DNA of 64,000 nt. Source: JAIVHA01 sp965367295. Its GTDB lineage: Bacteria; Pseudomonadota; Gammaproteobacteria; DSM-19610. The stretch spans positions 23,926 through 87,925 of the forward strand of contig CBDUHN010000007.1 in NCBI GenBank assembly GCA_965367295.1, in the 5' to 3' direction. A model generated the notes under the pieces. It worked only from the letters and a program-made list of their open reading frames with translations. It was not told where the DNA came from and searched no databases. Of this stretch, positions 42,860-52,167 are shown in pieces. The position numbers and the translations under genes are program-made. Each line of letters starts with the position of its first letter. The stretch's first letter is position 1.

Positions 42860-44074
42860 TTGAGCAGTTCGCAACACAATGACCGGGTGTTATCCGGCAT
42901 GCGGCCCACCGGTCGTCTGCACCTTGGTCATTATCATGGGGTGCTGAAAAACTGGGTCAAACTGCAGCACGAGTACGACTGCTTCTTTTTTGCGGCGGAC
43001 TGGCATGCGCTGACCACCCATTATGAAGATCCCGGTATCATCGCAAGGAGTGTCTGGGACATGGTGGTGGACTGGCTCGCCGCCGGGGTGAACCCGCAGG
43101 CCGCCAGGCTGTTCATCCAGTCCGAGGTGCCCCAGCACGCCGAGCTGCATCTGCTGCTTTCCATGGTCACTCCGCTGGGCTGGCTGGAACGGGTGCCAAC
43201 CTACAAGGATCAGCAGGAGCAGTTGCGGGAGCGCGATCTGGCCACCTATGGTTTTCTCGGTTACCCGCTGTTGCAGAGCGCTGATATCCTGATCTACCGC
43301 GCCGGCCAGGTGCCGGTCGGTGAGGACCAGGTGTCCCACGTGGAACTGACCCGCGAAGTGGCGCGGCGGTTCAACCATCTCTATGGGCGAGAACCCGGAT
43401 TCGAGGAAAAGGCTGAAAATGCCGCCAAGAAAATGGGTAAGAAAAACGCAAAGTTATATCACGAACTTCGCAAGCGTTATCAAGAAAAGGGTGATCATGA
43501 GGCGCTGCCCGTGGCGCAGGCCCTGCTCGGCGAACAGCAGAATCTGTCACTGGCGGATCAGGAGCGGCTGTTCGGTTATCTGGAGGGGGGTGGCCGGATC
43601 ATCCTGCCCGAGCCCCATGCGCTGCTGACCCCGGCGTCCAAGATGCCCGGCCTGGACGGCCGCAAGATGTCCAAGTCCTATAACAATTACATTGCCCTGC
43701 GGGATGATCCTGCTGAGGTGGCGGAGCGGCTGCGCCGCATGCCCACCGACCCGGCGCGGGTCCGTCGTGACGATCCCGGCAACCCGGACAACTGTCCGGT
43801 GTGGAAGCTGCACGAAGTGTATTCGGATGACGCACGCAAGCAGTGGGTGCAGAAGGGGTGCCGCAGCGCCGGTATCGGTTGTCTCGACTGCAAGCAGCCG
43901 GTGATCGAGGCGGTGGTGGCGGAACTGACGCCGATCCAGGAGCGGGCAAAAGAGTTCGAGCAGGATACCGCTCTGGTGCGGCGCGTCATCAATGAAGGCT
44001 GTGAGGCTGCGCGGGATATCGCAGATGAGACAATGAATGAAGTTCGTTCTGCAATAGGATTGAATTATAAATAA
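42860..44074 (+). CDS. trpS: Tryptophanyl-tRNA synthetase
   Basis: This class I aminoacyl-tRNA synthetase of 404 residues charges tRNA-Trp. The HIGH-type motif is LGHYHG (about residues 22-27) and the second motif is KMSKS. It is about 70 residues longer than E. coli TrpS; the extra length is a lysine-rich insert (about 180-240, starting near KAENAAKKMGKKNAK). The start is TTG, with CAGGAGAGA placed correctly in front of it. Confidence 0.94.
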   Translation: MSSSQHNDRVLSGMRPTGRLHLGHYHGVLKNWVKLQHEYDCFFFAADWHALTTHYEDPGIIARSVWDMVVDWLAAGVNPQAARLFIQSEVPQHAELHLLLSMVTPLGWLERVPTYKDQQEQLRERDLATYGFLGYPLLQSADILIYRAGQVPVGEDQVSHVELTREVARRFNHLYGREPGFEEKAENAAKKMGKKNAKLYHELRKRYQEKGDHEALPVAQALLGEQQNLSLADQERLFGYLEGGGRIILPEPHALLTPASKMPGLDGRKMSKSYNNYIALRDDPAEVAERLRRMPTDPARVRRDDPGNPDNCPVWKLHEVYSDDARKQWVQKGCRSAGIGCLDCKQPVIEAVVAELTPIQERAKEFEQDTALVRRVINEGCEAARDIADETMNEVRSAIGLNYK

Positions 44075-44183
44075 TTAATTACCTTGGGCAGTGCTGTAAC
44101 AATTGCGGTAGAATGCTCCGGGGTCAGTACCGGGCGCAGGCTGCGGAGACCGGCTGGCCTATCGTATTCACGGCAGAAAATTC

Positions 44184-45050
44184 ATGAGCGAACCGCAAGC
44201 CCCTACTGAGAATCATCCCCAGCAGACGGAGATGCCCTTCGCCTATGTGCAGGGGGAGGCAGTCACTTCACTGCCCCATGATCTCTATATTCCCCCCGAT
44301 GCCCTGGAGGTCTTTCTCGAGGCCTTCGAGGGACCGCTGGATCTGCTGCTCTACCTGATCAAGCGCCAGAACCTCGATATCCTCGATATTCCGCTGGCCG
44401 AAATCACCCGGCAGTACATGGAATATGTGGAGCTGATGAAGGAGCTGCAGCTGGAACTGGCGGCTGAATATCTGGTCATGGCCGCCATGCTGGCGGAAAT
44501 CAAATCCCGCATGCTGCTACCGCGGCCCACGGAGGAGGACGGCGATGAGCTCGATCCCCGTGCCGACCTGGTGCGCCGCCTGCAGGAATATGAACGTTTC
44601 AAGCAGGCCGCCGAGGATATCGATGCGATTCCACGCCTGGGTCGCGATGTATTCCCGGTCAAGATCAAGAGTCCTGACAAACAGGTGGTGACGACGCCGC
44701 CGCAGGTGGATCTCAAGGAAGTGCTACTGGCCTTCCGTGAGGTGATGAAACGTGCGGCCATGTTCACCCATCACCATATCCAGATGGAACCGCTGTCGGT
44801 GCGGGAACGTATGTCCACGGTGCTGAGCCTGTTGCAGCCGGGCAAGTTCGTGGAATTTGGTACGCTGTTCACGCCGGAAGAAGGTCGCATGGGCGTGGTG
44901 GTGACGCTACTGGCGGTGCTGGAACTGGTGAAGGAATCCCTGATTGAACTGGCGCAGGCCGATTCGTTTGCGCCGATATATGTCCACCCCGTATCCGCCA
45001 AACCCGAGGAGGCTGTCCCAGCCGATGCGGTAGTGGCCCGAACCGAATAA
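44184..45050 (+). CDS. scpA: Segregation and condensation protein A
   Basis: This kleisin-family protein of 288 residues bridges SMC proteins in chromosome condensation. The N-terminal region is typical (LEAFEGPLDLLLYLIKRQNL, DIPLAEITRQYMEYVE), followed by AAEYLVMAAMLAEIKSRMLL and a winged-helix end. It is followed by scpB after six bases. Confidence 0.94.
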   Translation: MSEPQAPTENHPQQTEMPFAYVQGEAVTSLPHDLYIPPDALEVFLEAFEGPLDLLLYLIKRQNLDILDIPLAEITRQYMEYVELMKELQLELAAEYLVMAAMLAEIKSRMLLPRPTEEDGDELDPRADLVRRLQEYERFKQAAEDIDAIPRLGRDVFPVKIKSPDKQVVTTPPQVDLKEVLLAFREVMKRAAMFTHHHIQMEPLSVRERMSTVLSLLQPGKFVEFGTLFTPEEGRMGVVVTLLAVLELVKESLIELAQADSFAPIYVHPVSAKPEEAVPADAVVARTE

Positions 45051-45056
45051 GTCCTT

Positions 45057-45785
45057 ATGAGCCAACCGGAACTGAAAAACATTATCGAAGCCGTGTTGAT
45101 GGCCGCCGGTCATCCCATGAGTCTGGATCATTTGCTGATGACCCTGTTTCCCGAGGGCGATCCGCCTGAAAAGGCCGAACTCAGGGAAGCACTGGAAGAG
45201 CTGCAGAACGACTATGCCGAGCGGGCGCTGGAACTGGTGGAGGTGGCCAGCGGCTTCCGGTTCCAGGTGCGGCAGAGCATGGAGCCCTGGGTGTCGCGGC
45301 TGTGGGAGGAAAGGCCCACCAAGTATTCGCGCGCCCTGCTGGAGACCCTGGCACTGATGGCGTATCGGCAACCCATCACCCGTGCCGAGATCGAGGATGT
45401 GCGCGGCGTGAGTGTAAGCAGCTCGATCATCAAGACCCTGCAGGACCGGGAATGGATTCGCATTGTTGGCCACCGGGATGTACCGGGACGGCCTGCCGTG
45501 TACGGCACCACGAAAGAGTTTCTCGATTACTTCGGGCTCAAGAGCCTTGACGACCTGCCCACCCTGGCGGAGTTGCGTGACATCGACAGCATTAATGCCG
45601 AACTGGACCTTGATGTGCCAGGTGTAGCCATGGACACGGTCGAGGAGGACGAGGCACCGGAGACCGGGGTCGAGAGTGCAGAAGGCGAGCAGGATGACGG
45701 GGCACCCGGGCTTTCCCTGGTGGAAGATGAAGCCGCCGAGAAGGGCGAGGAAGAAGAAACCCCTTCGCCGTCCATCCTCCATTGA
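45057..45785 (+). CDS. scpB: Segregation and condensation protein B
   Basis: This partner of ScpA has 242 residues with two winged-helix domains (IIEAVLMAAGHPMSLDHLL; ALLETLALMAYRQPITRAEI). The last 60 residues are a long acidic tail (EEDEAPETGVESAEGEQDDG) not found in all members. Its stop overlaps the TTG start of rluB. Confidence 0.94.
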   Translation: MSQPELKNIIEAVLMAAGHPMSLDHLLMTLFPEGDPPEKAELREALEELQNDYAERALELVEVASGFRFQVRQSMEPWVSRLWEERPTKYSRALLETLALMAYRQPITRAEIEDVRGVSVSSSIIKTLQDREWIRIVGHRDVPGRPAVYGTTKEFLDYFGLKSLDDLPTLAELRDIDSINAELDLDVPGVAMDTVEEDEAPETGVESAEGEQDDGAPGLSLVEDEAAEKGEEEETPSPSILH

Positions 45786-46621
45786 AAAACCCGGTAAAAA
45801 ACGCCCCCGAGCCGGTCAAGGAACGCCTCCAGAAGGTCATGGCGCGGGCCGGGCTTGGCTCCCGGCGCCAGGTCGAGGACTGGATTCGCGAGGGCCGCGT
45901 CAGCGTCAATGGTGAGCCGGCGGAACTCGGCCTCAAGGTGAACGAGACCGACAGCATCACCGTCGATGGCAAAGTGGTTTCGGTGCGCGCCAGCAGTGCC
46001 GCCAAGGATCGGCCGCGGGTGCTGGTGTATCACAAGCCGGTCGGGGAAGTGACCACGCGTTCCGATCCGGAAGGTCGTCCCACGGTGTTCGACCAGATCC
46101 CCGATCTCAAGACCGGTCGCTGGATCACGGTGGGCCGCCTCGATCTCAACACCTCCGGCCTGCTGCTGTTCACCACACATGGTGAACTGGCCCATCGGTT
46201 GATGCACCCCTCCAGTGAACTGGAGCGTGAATACGCGGTACGGATTCTCGGCGAAGTGACCCCCGAGATCATCAAGGCCCTCACCGACAACGTGATACTG
46301 GAAGACGGGAATGCCCATTTCGAGCAGATTCTCGATGCCGGCGGCAGTGGCGCCAATCACTGGTATCACGTGGTATTGAAGGAAGGGCGTAACCGGGAGG
46401 TCCGCCGCCTGTGGGAATCCCAGGGCCTTAAGGTCAGCCGCCTGCAGCGGGTGCGCTATGGGCCGATCCTGCTGCCGCGCCGTGTGGCACCCGGCAAGTG
46501 GGAAGAACTGGATGCCAAGGGCATGGCCCTGCTGTTCGAGGCCGCGGGCCTGCCCAGGCCGGATCTGTCGAAGCCACGCAAACATACCCGGGATCCTGCC
46601 AGCAAATACAAGCGGCGCTAG
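45782..46621 (+). CDS. rluB: 23S rRNA pseudouridine(2605) synthase
   Basis: This RsuA-family pseudouridine synthase of 279 residues has an S4 RNA-binding domain (MARAGLGSRRQVEDWIREGR) and the catalytic motif GRLDLNTSGLLLFT with its Asp. The C-terminus is basic (KYKRR). The start is TTG, sharing four bases with the scpB stop. Confidence 0.93.
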   Translation: MKNPVKNAPEPVKERLQKVMARAGLGSRRQVEDWIREGRVSVNGEPAELGLKVNETDSITVDGKVVSVRASSAAKDRPRVLVYHKPVGEVTTRSDPEGRPTVFDQIPDLKTGRWITVGRLDLNTSGLLLFTTHGELAHRLMHPSSELEREYAVRILGEVTPEIIKALTDNVILEDGNAHFEQILDAGGSGANHWYHVVLKEGRNREVRRLWESQGLKVSRLQRVRYGPILLPRRVAPGKWEELDAKGMALLFEAAGLPRPDLSKPRKHTRDPASKYKRR

Positions 46622-46678
46622 TCCCGGGCTGCAGCTGCGCTTTCCCAGGTTGTGTTGAATCGCCCGGATTCCTTTCCG

Positions 46679-47350
46679 ATGCCACTGCCAAGACGCCTTA
46701 CTCTTCCGAATGTCTTTGCACAGTTGCTGGCCGCACACGGTCCGCGCGACTGGTGGCCCGGCGATACGCCTTTTGAAATCATGGTGGGGGCCATTCTCAC
46801 GCAGAACACGGCCTGGACCAACGTGGAAAAGGCCATTGCAAATCTCAAGCAGCACGACAGACTTTCGCCCGTAGCCATCCTGCGGGCTCGCCAGGATCAT
46901 CTGGCGCAATGGATTCGTCCCTCCGGGTATTTCAACGTCAAGGCCGATCGACTGAAACAATTCTGTCGCTGGTACCTGGAGCAGGGCGGGTGGGATGTGC
47001 TGTGTCGCTGGGAAACCGGGGTCCTGAGAGCAGGCCTGCTATCCGTCAAGGGTGTGGGGCCGGAAACCGCAGACGACATGATGCTGTATGCATTCGAACG
47101 GCCGGTGTTCGTGATCGATGCCTATACCCGGCGGATCTTTTCACGGTTGGGCCTGGTGGAGGAAACGGCAGGCTACGAGGAACTACGGGCACAGTTTGAA
47201 AAAAGACTGGGGCCGGATGTGGCCTTGTTCAATGAATACCATGCCTTGATCGTGCAGCATGGCAAGGAGGTCTGCCGCAGCAAGCCGCGATGCGAATCCT
47301 GTCGATTGGCGGCTCGATGTGAATGGCGACGGCAGGCGCAGGCGGAATAA
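46679..47350 (+). CDS. Endonuclease III-like HhH-GPD DNA repair protein
   Basis: This DNA glycosylase/lyase-family protein of 223 residues has the helix-hairpin-helix LLSVKGVGPETADDMML, the catalytic Asp region VFVIDAYTRRIFSRLGL, and a C-terminal 4Fe-4S site with Cys spaced C-X6-C-X2-C-X5-C (CRSKPRCESCRLAARC). It belongs to the branch distinct from classical Nth. A TTG at 46652 is an alternative start. Confidence 0.88.
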   Translation: MPLPRRLTLPNVFAQLLAAHGPRDWWPGDTPFEIMVGAILTQNTAWTNVEKAIANLKQHDRLSPVAILRARQDHLAQWIRPSGYFNVKADRLKQFCRWYLEQGGWDVLCRWETGVLRAGLLSVKGVGPETADDMMLYAFERPVFVIDAYTRRIFSRLGLVEETAGYEELRAQFEKRLGPDVALFNEYHALIVQHGKEVCRSKPRCESCRLAARCEWRRQAQAE

Positions 47351-47491
47351 AAAGCCCGTTCTGTTCGCAGGACCAGGCGCGTGCGGACCGATCCCGTTAT
47401 CCATTCGGAGATAGTGGCGGCTTGCAGGGCACCGGATATCATCGCCGGGTTTTTGAGTCGGTGTGGGAGGGTGTCAGGAGGCATCGGCTAC

Positions 47492-48298
47492 ATGCGCCTG
47501 GTTTCCTTCGATGCGTTACGCACCCTCGGCCTGCCCGGGGTGTATCCCCTTAAGGCGACGGACTGGTTCCGTTGTCGGGATGACATCCTGGCGGCGGATT
47601 GGCTGCTGTTCCCCGAATACTGGCAGGTCAATGCCCTGGTGTATGCCTGGAAGCAGCGCATCTTTCCCAGCATCAGCAGTTATCATCTTGGTCATGACAA
47701 GATCCAGATGACGCGGGCCTTCGAATCCCTGTGTCCCCACCATGTGCCGTTCACCCTGATCCTGCCGGCTACGGAGGCGGGCATGACCGAGGCGCTCGAT
47801 ACCCTTGGCTTTCCCTTTGTCGCCAAGGAGGTGCGCAGTTCCATGGGGCAGGGTGTATACCTTATCGAGTCACGCGCTGATTTTCATCGTTACGCCGCAG
47901 CCAACGATATCCTCTACCTGCAGGAATACCTGCCGATTCAGCGTGACCTGCGCGTGGTGTGGGTAGGCGATCAGGTGGTGGGCGCCTACTGGCGCGAGGC
48001 GCCGGAAGGCGGTTTCCACAACAATGTTTCACGGGGGGGAAGGGTAAGTTTCGAAGCGGTGCCTGTATCCGCCATCGAACTCGTGCAGCAGGTGGCATCG
48101 GCCCTGGGAGTGAACCATGCCGGCTTCGACGTGGCAGTGGTGGACGGCCACAGCTACCTGCTGGAGTTCAATCTGCGTTTCGGCACCCAGGCGCTCAATG
48201 CGCAGGGAATCCAGCTCGCCCCCTTCATGCTCGATTATCTGGCGCGCCAGTTCACGCCGCCGCAGGAGCCGGATTTCTCTCTGTCACGCACCGGCTGA
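47492..48298 (+). CDS. RimK-like ATP-grasp ligase
   Basis: This ATP-grasp protein of 268 residues (PFVAKEVRSSMGQGVYLI, LQEYLPIQRDLRVVWVGDQV, LLEFNLRFGTQAL) resembles RimK-type ligases that join amino acids to a carboxylate. I chose the ATG at 47492 because AGGAGG stands 10 bases upstream; the frame extends 37 codons further. The substrate is unknown. Confidence 0.83.
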   Translation: MRLVSFDALRTLGLPGVYPLKATDWFRCRDDILAADWLLFPEYWQVNALVYAWKQRIFPSISSYHLGHDKIQMTRAFESLCPHHVPFTLILPATEAGMTEALDTLGFPFVAKEVRSSMGQGVYLIESRADFHRYAAANDILYLQEYLPIQRDLRVVWVGDQVVGAYWREAPEGGFHNNVSRGGRVSFEAVPVSAIELVQQVASALGVNHAGFDVAVVDGHSYLLEFNLRFGTQALNAQGIQLAPFMLDYLARQFTPPQEPDFSLSRTG

Positions 48299-48470
48299 TC
48301 CTGTTTGGCCGGCTGCAATAGACTGCTACCTGTCGTTGCAGGTGCTGGATATGCTTGTGGGTGAGGACTGGACTGGCGGGGCAAGAAGGCGCAGGCGGCC
48401 TGGTTTTCATCACTGCTGTGCGTGCCTGCACGTACGGCGTAGTGTCGAAGCTGTTCCAGGGCAATGGAGT

Positions 48471-49397
48471 TTAGCGTATTACCGCGTTGTCCTGGCCTGC
48501 GCAGCGAACCTGGTTGCGGCCACGGTCCTTGGCAAGATACAGGGCCTGGTCAGCATGGGCGAAGAGGGTGACCGGGATATCGTTATCGCGCAGGGTGCTG
48601 ACACCGGCACTCAGGGTGACGGGGATCTCGGCACCGGAGCAGTGACAGGGAGCACCCTCTACCGTTTTGCGAATACGCTCGGCCAGCAGGCAGGCGCCTT
48701 TGGCGTTCGTGTCCCGCATCAATACCACGAATTCCTCACCACCATACCGGAACAACTGGTCGGTATTGCGCATGCAGTCCTGAATAAGTTTCACCACGGA
48801 CTTGAGCACACAGTCACCGATGATGTGTCCATACTGGTCATTAATGGCCTTGAAGTGATCGATGTCGAGCACGACCAGCGATAATGACGCGGACTGGCGC
48901 CGGGCAAAACTGATTTCCCGTTCCAGGGATTCATCCAGTGCGGCACGATTGTAGACGCCGGTGAGCGGGTCCTTCTGTGCCAGATTCAGGGCATTCTGGT
49001 AGAGCAGGGCGTTGCGCAGCGGATACAGCAAATAGCAGAGATAATCCTCCATCAGGGCAGTTTCCGTAGCGGTGAACTTCCTGCTACGGCAGAACAGCAG
49101 TTCTCCCAGCGGTTCATCCCCGATATTCAGGGTGTAGGTACAACGGTGCCGGGCCTGACTCCCCAGTTTATGATGCAGGTCCAGGATTTCGTTGTGATAT
49201 TGAATGCCATCGTGGGCCACGAAGTGTTGCAGATGATCACTGAACAGATCCACCAGGCGCACAGGATCGAGGCTGGTCTGGAGCGCCCGGCTGAGGCCCA
49301 GTGTCAGTTGCATGGAGGCCTCGGTTGTACCCACCGATCCGTACGGAGGATGAACGGCGTCCAGGTTTCCCTCGATACTCTGTAATGGTGTGGCCAT
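48471..49397 (-). CDS. Diguanylate cyclase (GGEEF)
   Basis: This protein of 308 residues has a GAF-like N-terminal region (about 25-150) and a GGDEF domain with DIDHFKAINDQYGH and RYGGEEFVVL, an active-type site. It should make cyclic-di-GMP. No membrane segment is visible. The ATG at 49445 is an alternative start adding 16 residues. Confidence 0.88.
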   Translation of the reverse strand: MATPLQSIEGNLDAVHPPYGSVGTTEASMQLTLGLSRALQTSLDPVRLVDLFSDHLQHFVAHDGIQYHNEILDLHHKLGSQARHRCTYTLNIGDEPLGELLFCRSRKFTATETALMEDYLCYLLYPLRNALLYQNALNLAQKDPLTGVYNRAALDESLEREISFARRQSASLSLVVLDIDHFKAINDQYGHIIGDCVLKSVVKLIQDCMRNTDQLFRYGGEEFVVLMRDTNAKGACLLAERIRKTVEGAPCHCSGAEIPVTLSAGVSTLRDNDIPVTLFAHADQALYLAKDRGRNQVRCAGQDNAVIR

Positions 49398-49445
49398 GTC
49401 AAAATTCCCGATGGTTTTATGCGTGGGTTTACAAGCCAGTTTCAT

Positions 49446-49789
49446 GCCAAGTATGCGCTAGAACGATATAATAAGCATAATCATGTGGTTGCGGCAATAT
49501 CGATGAGCGTTGACTGTTATCTGTCATGGAATTGACGTTTTCTTGCCGCGCAGTGGGGTAATCCTTGCCGGTTGTCTTTGTCATCCAGTGTCGAGGTTAT
49601 ATTCTTTATAAATCAATGAGAAGAGTTCAGATTCCCTATGCTGGGCTGTAAAATGGTCAGAAATTTGTCGGTTTTGTGGTGAAATATCCCGGCGAATTCG
49701 CCGTCGAACCCTTGACCCAAACCGCTCGTTCGGTGTCAAAAAAGATATAGTGTCGGGTATAACTATTTGACAGCAATAGGAGGTTTCTG
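49446..49789. other. Divergent intergenic region
   Basis: These 344 bases separate the diguanylate cyclase from the thioredoxin-like gene and must hold both promoters. A TGTCAA with TATAAC 18 bases later (about 49734-49763) could serve the rightward gene. I see no gene or repeat. Confidence 0.35.
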
Positions 49790-50824
49790 ATGCTCAGTGG
49801 GTGTCGAATTGCAATCAGCGGGCTGCTGCTGATGTTTTCCTGGAATCTGCCGGCTGCGGAAACGGCACTGGGGGCAGGCATGGTGAACCCCGGGTATCAC
49901 GAGCAGCCCGTTTGGTTCAAACAGTCCTTTCTGGATCTGCGGGAGGACGTGGCGGAGGCCCATGCCGATGGCAAGCGGCTGATGCTGTATTTCTATCAGG
50001 ACGGCTGCCCCTATTGCCAGAAACTGCTGGAAACCAATTTCGCCCTGCGCGACATCACCGACAAGACCCGCGCCACCCTCGATGTGGTGAGCATCAATAT
50101 GTGGGGCGACCGTGAAGTCACCGATCTGCAGGGTAAGGTGCGCACGGAAAAACAGTTTGCCCAGGAATGGAAGGTCATGTTCACGCCCACGCTGCTATTT
50201 CTCAATGAGCAGGGCGAACTGATCCTGCGGGTGAACGGGTATTATGCACCACATAAATTCAATGCCGTGTTGGACTATGTCGGTGGACACCGGGAGACGG
50301 AGCTCAGCTTCCGGGACTATTACGCCGGTCTGTCCCCGCCATCGGCAAAGGGCGTACTGCATGATGACCCCGCCTACCTGAGACCGCCGTACCGGTTGGC
50401 ATCCCGCGTCGGGCAGAAACCGCTGCTGGTGTTCTTCGAACAGAAAGATTGCGCCGTCTGCGATGAATTGCATACCGATATCCTGCAGCGCGAAGCCAGT
50501 CAGGCGCTATTGCAACAGTTCGATGTGGCGCTGCTGGATATGTGGTCCGGTGAACCGCTGGAATGGCCCGATGGCACCCGGGGCAGTGCCCGCGACCTGG
50601 CGCGGAATCTGGGGGTGCAGTATGCGCCGACCCTGGTGATGTTCGATATCCAGGGTAACGAGGTATTTCGCACTGAGGCCTACCTGAAGTCTTTTCATAT
50701 CCAGTCGGCGCTGGAGTATGTCGCATCCGGTGCCTATCGGGACCAGCCGAGCTTTCAGCGTTTTGTACAGGGGCGCGCGGACGCCCTGGAGGCACGGGGT
50801 GTGCATGTGAATCTCATGGACTGA
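49790..50824 (+). CDS. Tandem thioredoxin-fold periplasmic protein
   Basis: This exported protein of 344 residues has a signal peptide (ISGLLLMFSWNLPAAE) and two SoxW-like thioredoxin domains. The first has CPYC (DGCPYCQKL, about residue 74) and the second CAVC (KDCAVCDEL, about 223). Each domain has its cis-Pro region (MFTPTLLF and QYAPTLVMF). It may handle disulfides or persulfides in the periplasm. A strong AGGAGG site precedes the ATG. Confidence 0.85.
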   Translation: MLSGCRIAISGLLLMFSWNLPAAETALGAGMVNPGYHEQPVWFKQSFLDLREDVAEAHADGKRLMLYFYQDGCPYCQKLLETNFALRDITDKTRATLDVVSINMWGDREVTDLQGKVRTEKQFAQEWKVMFTPTLLFLNEQGELILRVNGYYAPHKFNAVLDYVGGHRETELSFRDYYAGLSPPSAKGVLHDDPAYLRPPYRLASRVGQKPLLVFFEQKDCAVCDELHTDILQREASQALLQQFDVALLDMWSGEPLEWPDGTRGSARDLARNLGVQYAPTLVMFDIQGNEVFRTEAYLKSFHIQSALEYVASGAYRDQPSFQRFVQGRADALEARGVHVNLMD

Positions 50825-50924
50825 GAAAGACCCTGCTAGCCTAAAGGTTGCTTCCCCAATGGCCGTTATCATGGGCTGAATACCCGTTCGGGTCGTTGTT
50901 GAAAATCACAAAGGAAGCACACCT

Positions 50925-52067
50925 ATGTTTGGACTTTCGCTATTCTCCCGCGAGGATTCGACCACGAATCATTTGCAGACGCAGAACCTTGCGCTGGAAG
51001 CGCGGGTAGCCGATCTGGAAGCGGAGCTGTCCGAGCTGCACCAGGAACGCGAAGGTCTGCAGCAGGAACTGGAGCGAATGGTATTGCGTATGGAGCTGGC
51101 AGACGGCCTGTACCGTAATTTCCGCTATTTCAGTGATTCACTGGTGCAGTTGCAAACCACGCTGGCCCAGCTGGCCAATAACCTGCGGGAAGAGAAGAGC
51201 AGCGCCATCGAGGCGGCAGAGGTATCCGTACGGGCCCGTGAAGGCACCAGCAAGATGGTCAGCAGTCTGCAGCAGGTGGTTGGCAGTGTCGGCGATGCGG
51301 CCGGACATGTGGCCAATCTCAATGAGCGCGCCAGTGCCATCGGCAGCATCGTCAGCCTCATCAACGAAGTGTCGGATCAGACCAACCTGCTGGCCCTGAA
51401 TGCAGCCATCGAGGCAGCGCGTGCCGGCGATCATGGGCGCGGTTTTGCGGTGGTGGCCGACGAGGTTCGTAATCTGTCGCGTCGCACCAGTTCGGCAACC
51501 AAGGAGATTGCCGCGGAGATCAACAAGATTCAGGAGGAAACCAGTTGCGCCCAGGTCAAAATGACCGAAATGGCCAAGGATTCCGATGCCCTCGGGGATA
51601 TCGGCCGCAAGGCCAGTGATGGCATGGGTGCGGTGCTGTCGCTGTCGAAGAAGATGGAAGGTGCCATCTCCGCGGGGGCTTTGCGCAGCTTTGTGGAACT
51701 GGCCAAGGCCGACCACCTGCGCTTCAAGTTCGAAATCTATCAGGTGATGATGGGTATCCTTTCCAAGGCGCCGGAAGAATTTGCCAGCCATACCACCTGC
51801 CGTCTCGGCAACTGGTATTACCAGGGGGAAGGCCATGAGTGTTTCTCGCAGCTGTCCGGTTACGAGGAAATGGAACAGCCTCATCAGGAGGTGCACGAGC
51901 GTGGTGTCGAGGCCCTGCGTCACTATCATGCCGGGGATATCAAGAAGGCACTGGCGGAGCTGAAGGCCATGGAACAGGCCAGTATCGGTGTGCAGGCGGC
52001 CCTGGAACGAATGGCGACCGCAGGTGAGCAGGATAACAGCCTGCTATGCCACGGCGGCAATCACTAG
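50925..52067 (+). CDS. Soluble chemoreceptor with CZB zinc-binding domain
   Basis: This methyl-accepting-type protein of 380 residues has no membrane segment. A coiled coil (about 15-55) leads into the signalling hairpin with the conserved tip region (NEVSDQTNLLALNAAIEAAR, then FAVVADEVRNLSRR). A C-terminal CZB domain (about 255-350) follows, with the CRLGNWYY motif and surrounding His residues. CZB domains bind zinc and sense oxidants such as hypochlorous acid in other bacteria. Its CheV partner could be the one at 23941. Confidence 0.9.
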   Translation: MFGLSLFSREDSTTNHLQTQNLALEARVADLEAELSELHQEREGLQQELERMVLRMELADGLYRNFRYFSDSLVQLQTTLAQLANNLREEKSSAIEAAEVSVRAREGTSKMVSSLQQVVGSVGDAAGHVANLNERASAIGSIVSLINEVSDQTNLLALNAAIEAARAGDHGRGFAVVADEVRNLSRRTSSATKEIAAEINKIQEETSCAQVKMTEMAKDSDALGDIGRKASDGMGAVLSLSKKMEGAISAGALRSFVELAKADHLRFKFEIYQVMMGILSKAPEEFASHTTCRLGNWYYQGEGHECFSQLSGYEEMEQPHQEVHERGVEALRHYHAGDIKKALAELKAMEQASIGVQAALERMATAGEQDNSLLCHGGNH

Positions 52068-52086
52068 GGGAGTGCTGATTCATCCC

Positions 52087-52122
52087 GAACCGTCATTCCC
52101 GCAGGGGCGGGAATGACGGTTC
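52087..52122. terminator. Perfect 16-bp inverted repeat between convergent genes
   Basis: GAACCGTCATTCCCGC and its exact complement flank AGGG. It lies 19 bases past the chemoreceptor stop and 45 bases past the yciK stop, so it may end transcription from both sides. Its ends match the dispersed CGTCATTCC repeats. Confidence 0.6.
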
Positions 52123-52167
52123 GTTCCACGTTGCCCGGTGATCGTTCCTGCCCGGACCGGGGAATGC

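Noticed and set aside
45527..46960. Open frame of 477 codons on the minus strand
   Set aside because: It crosses scpB, rluB and the HhH gene in antisense and matches no family.
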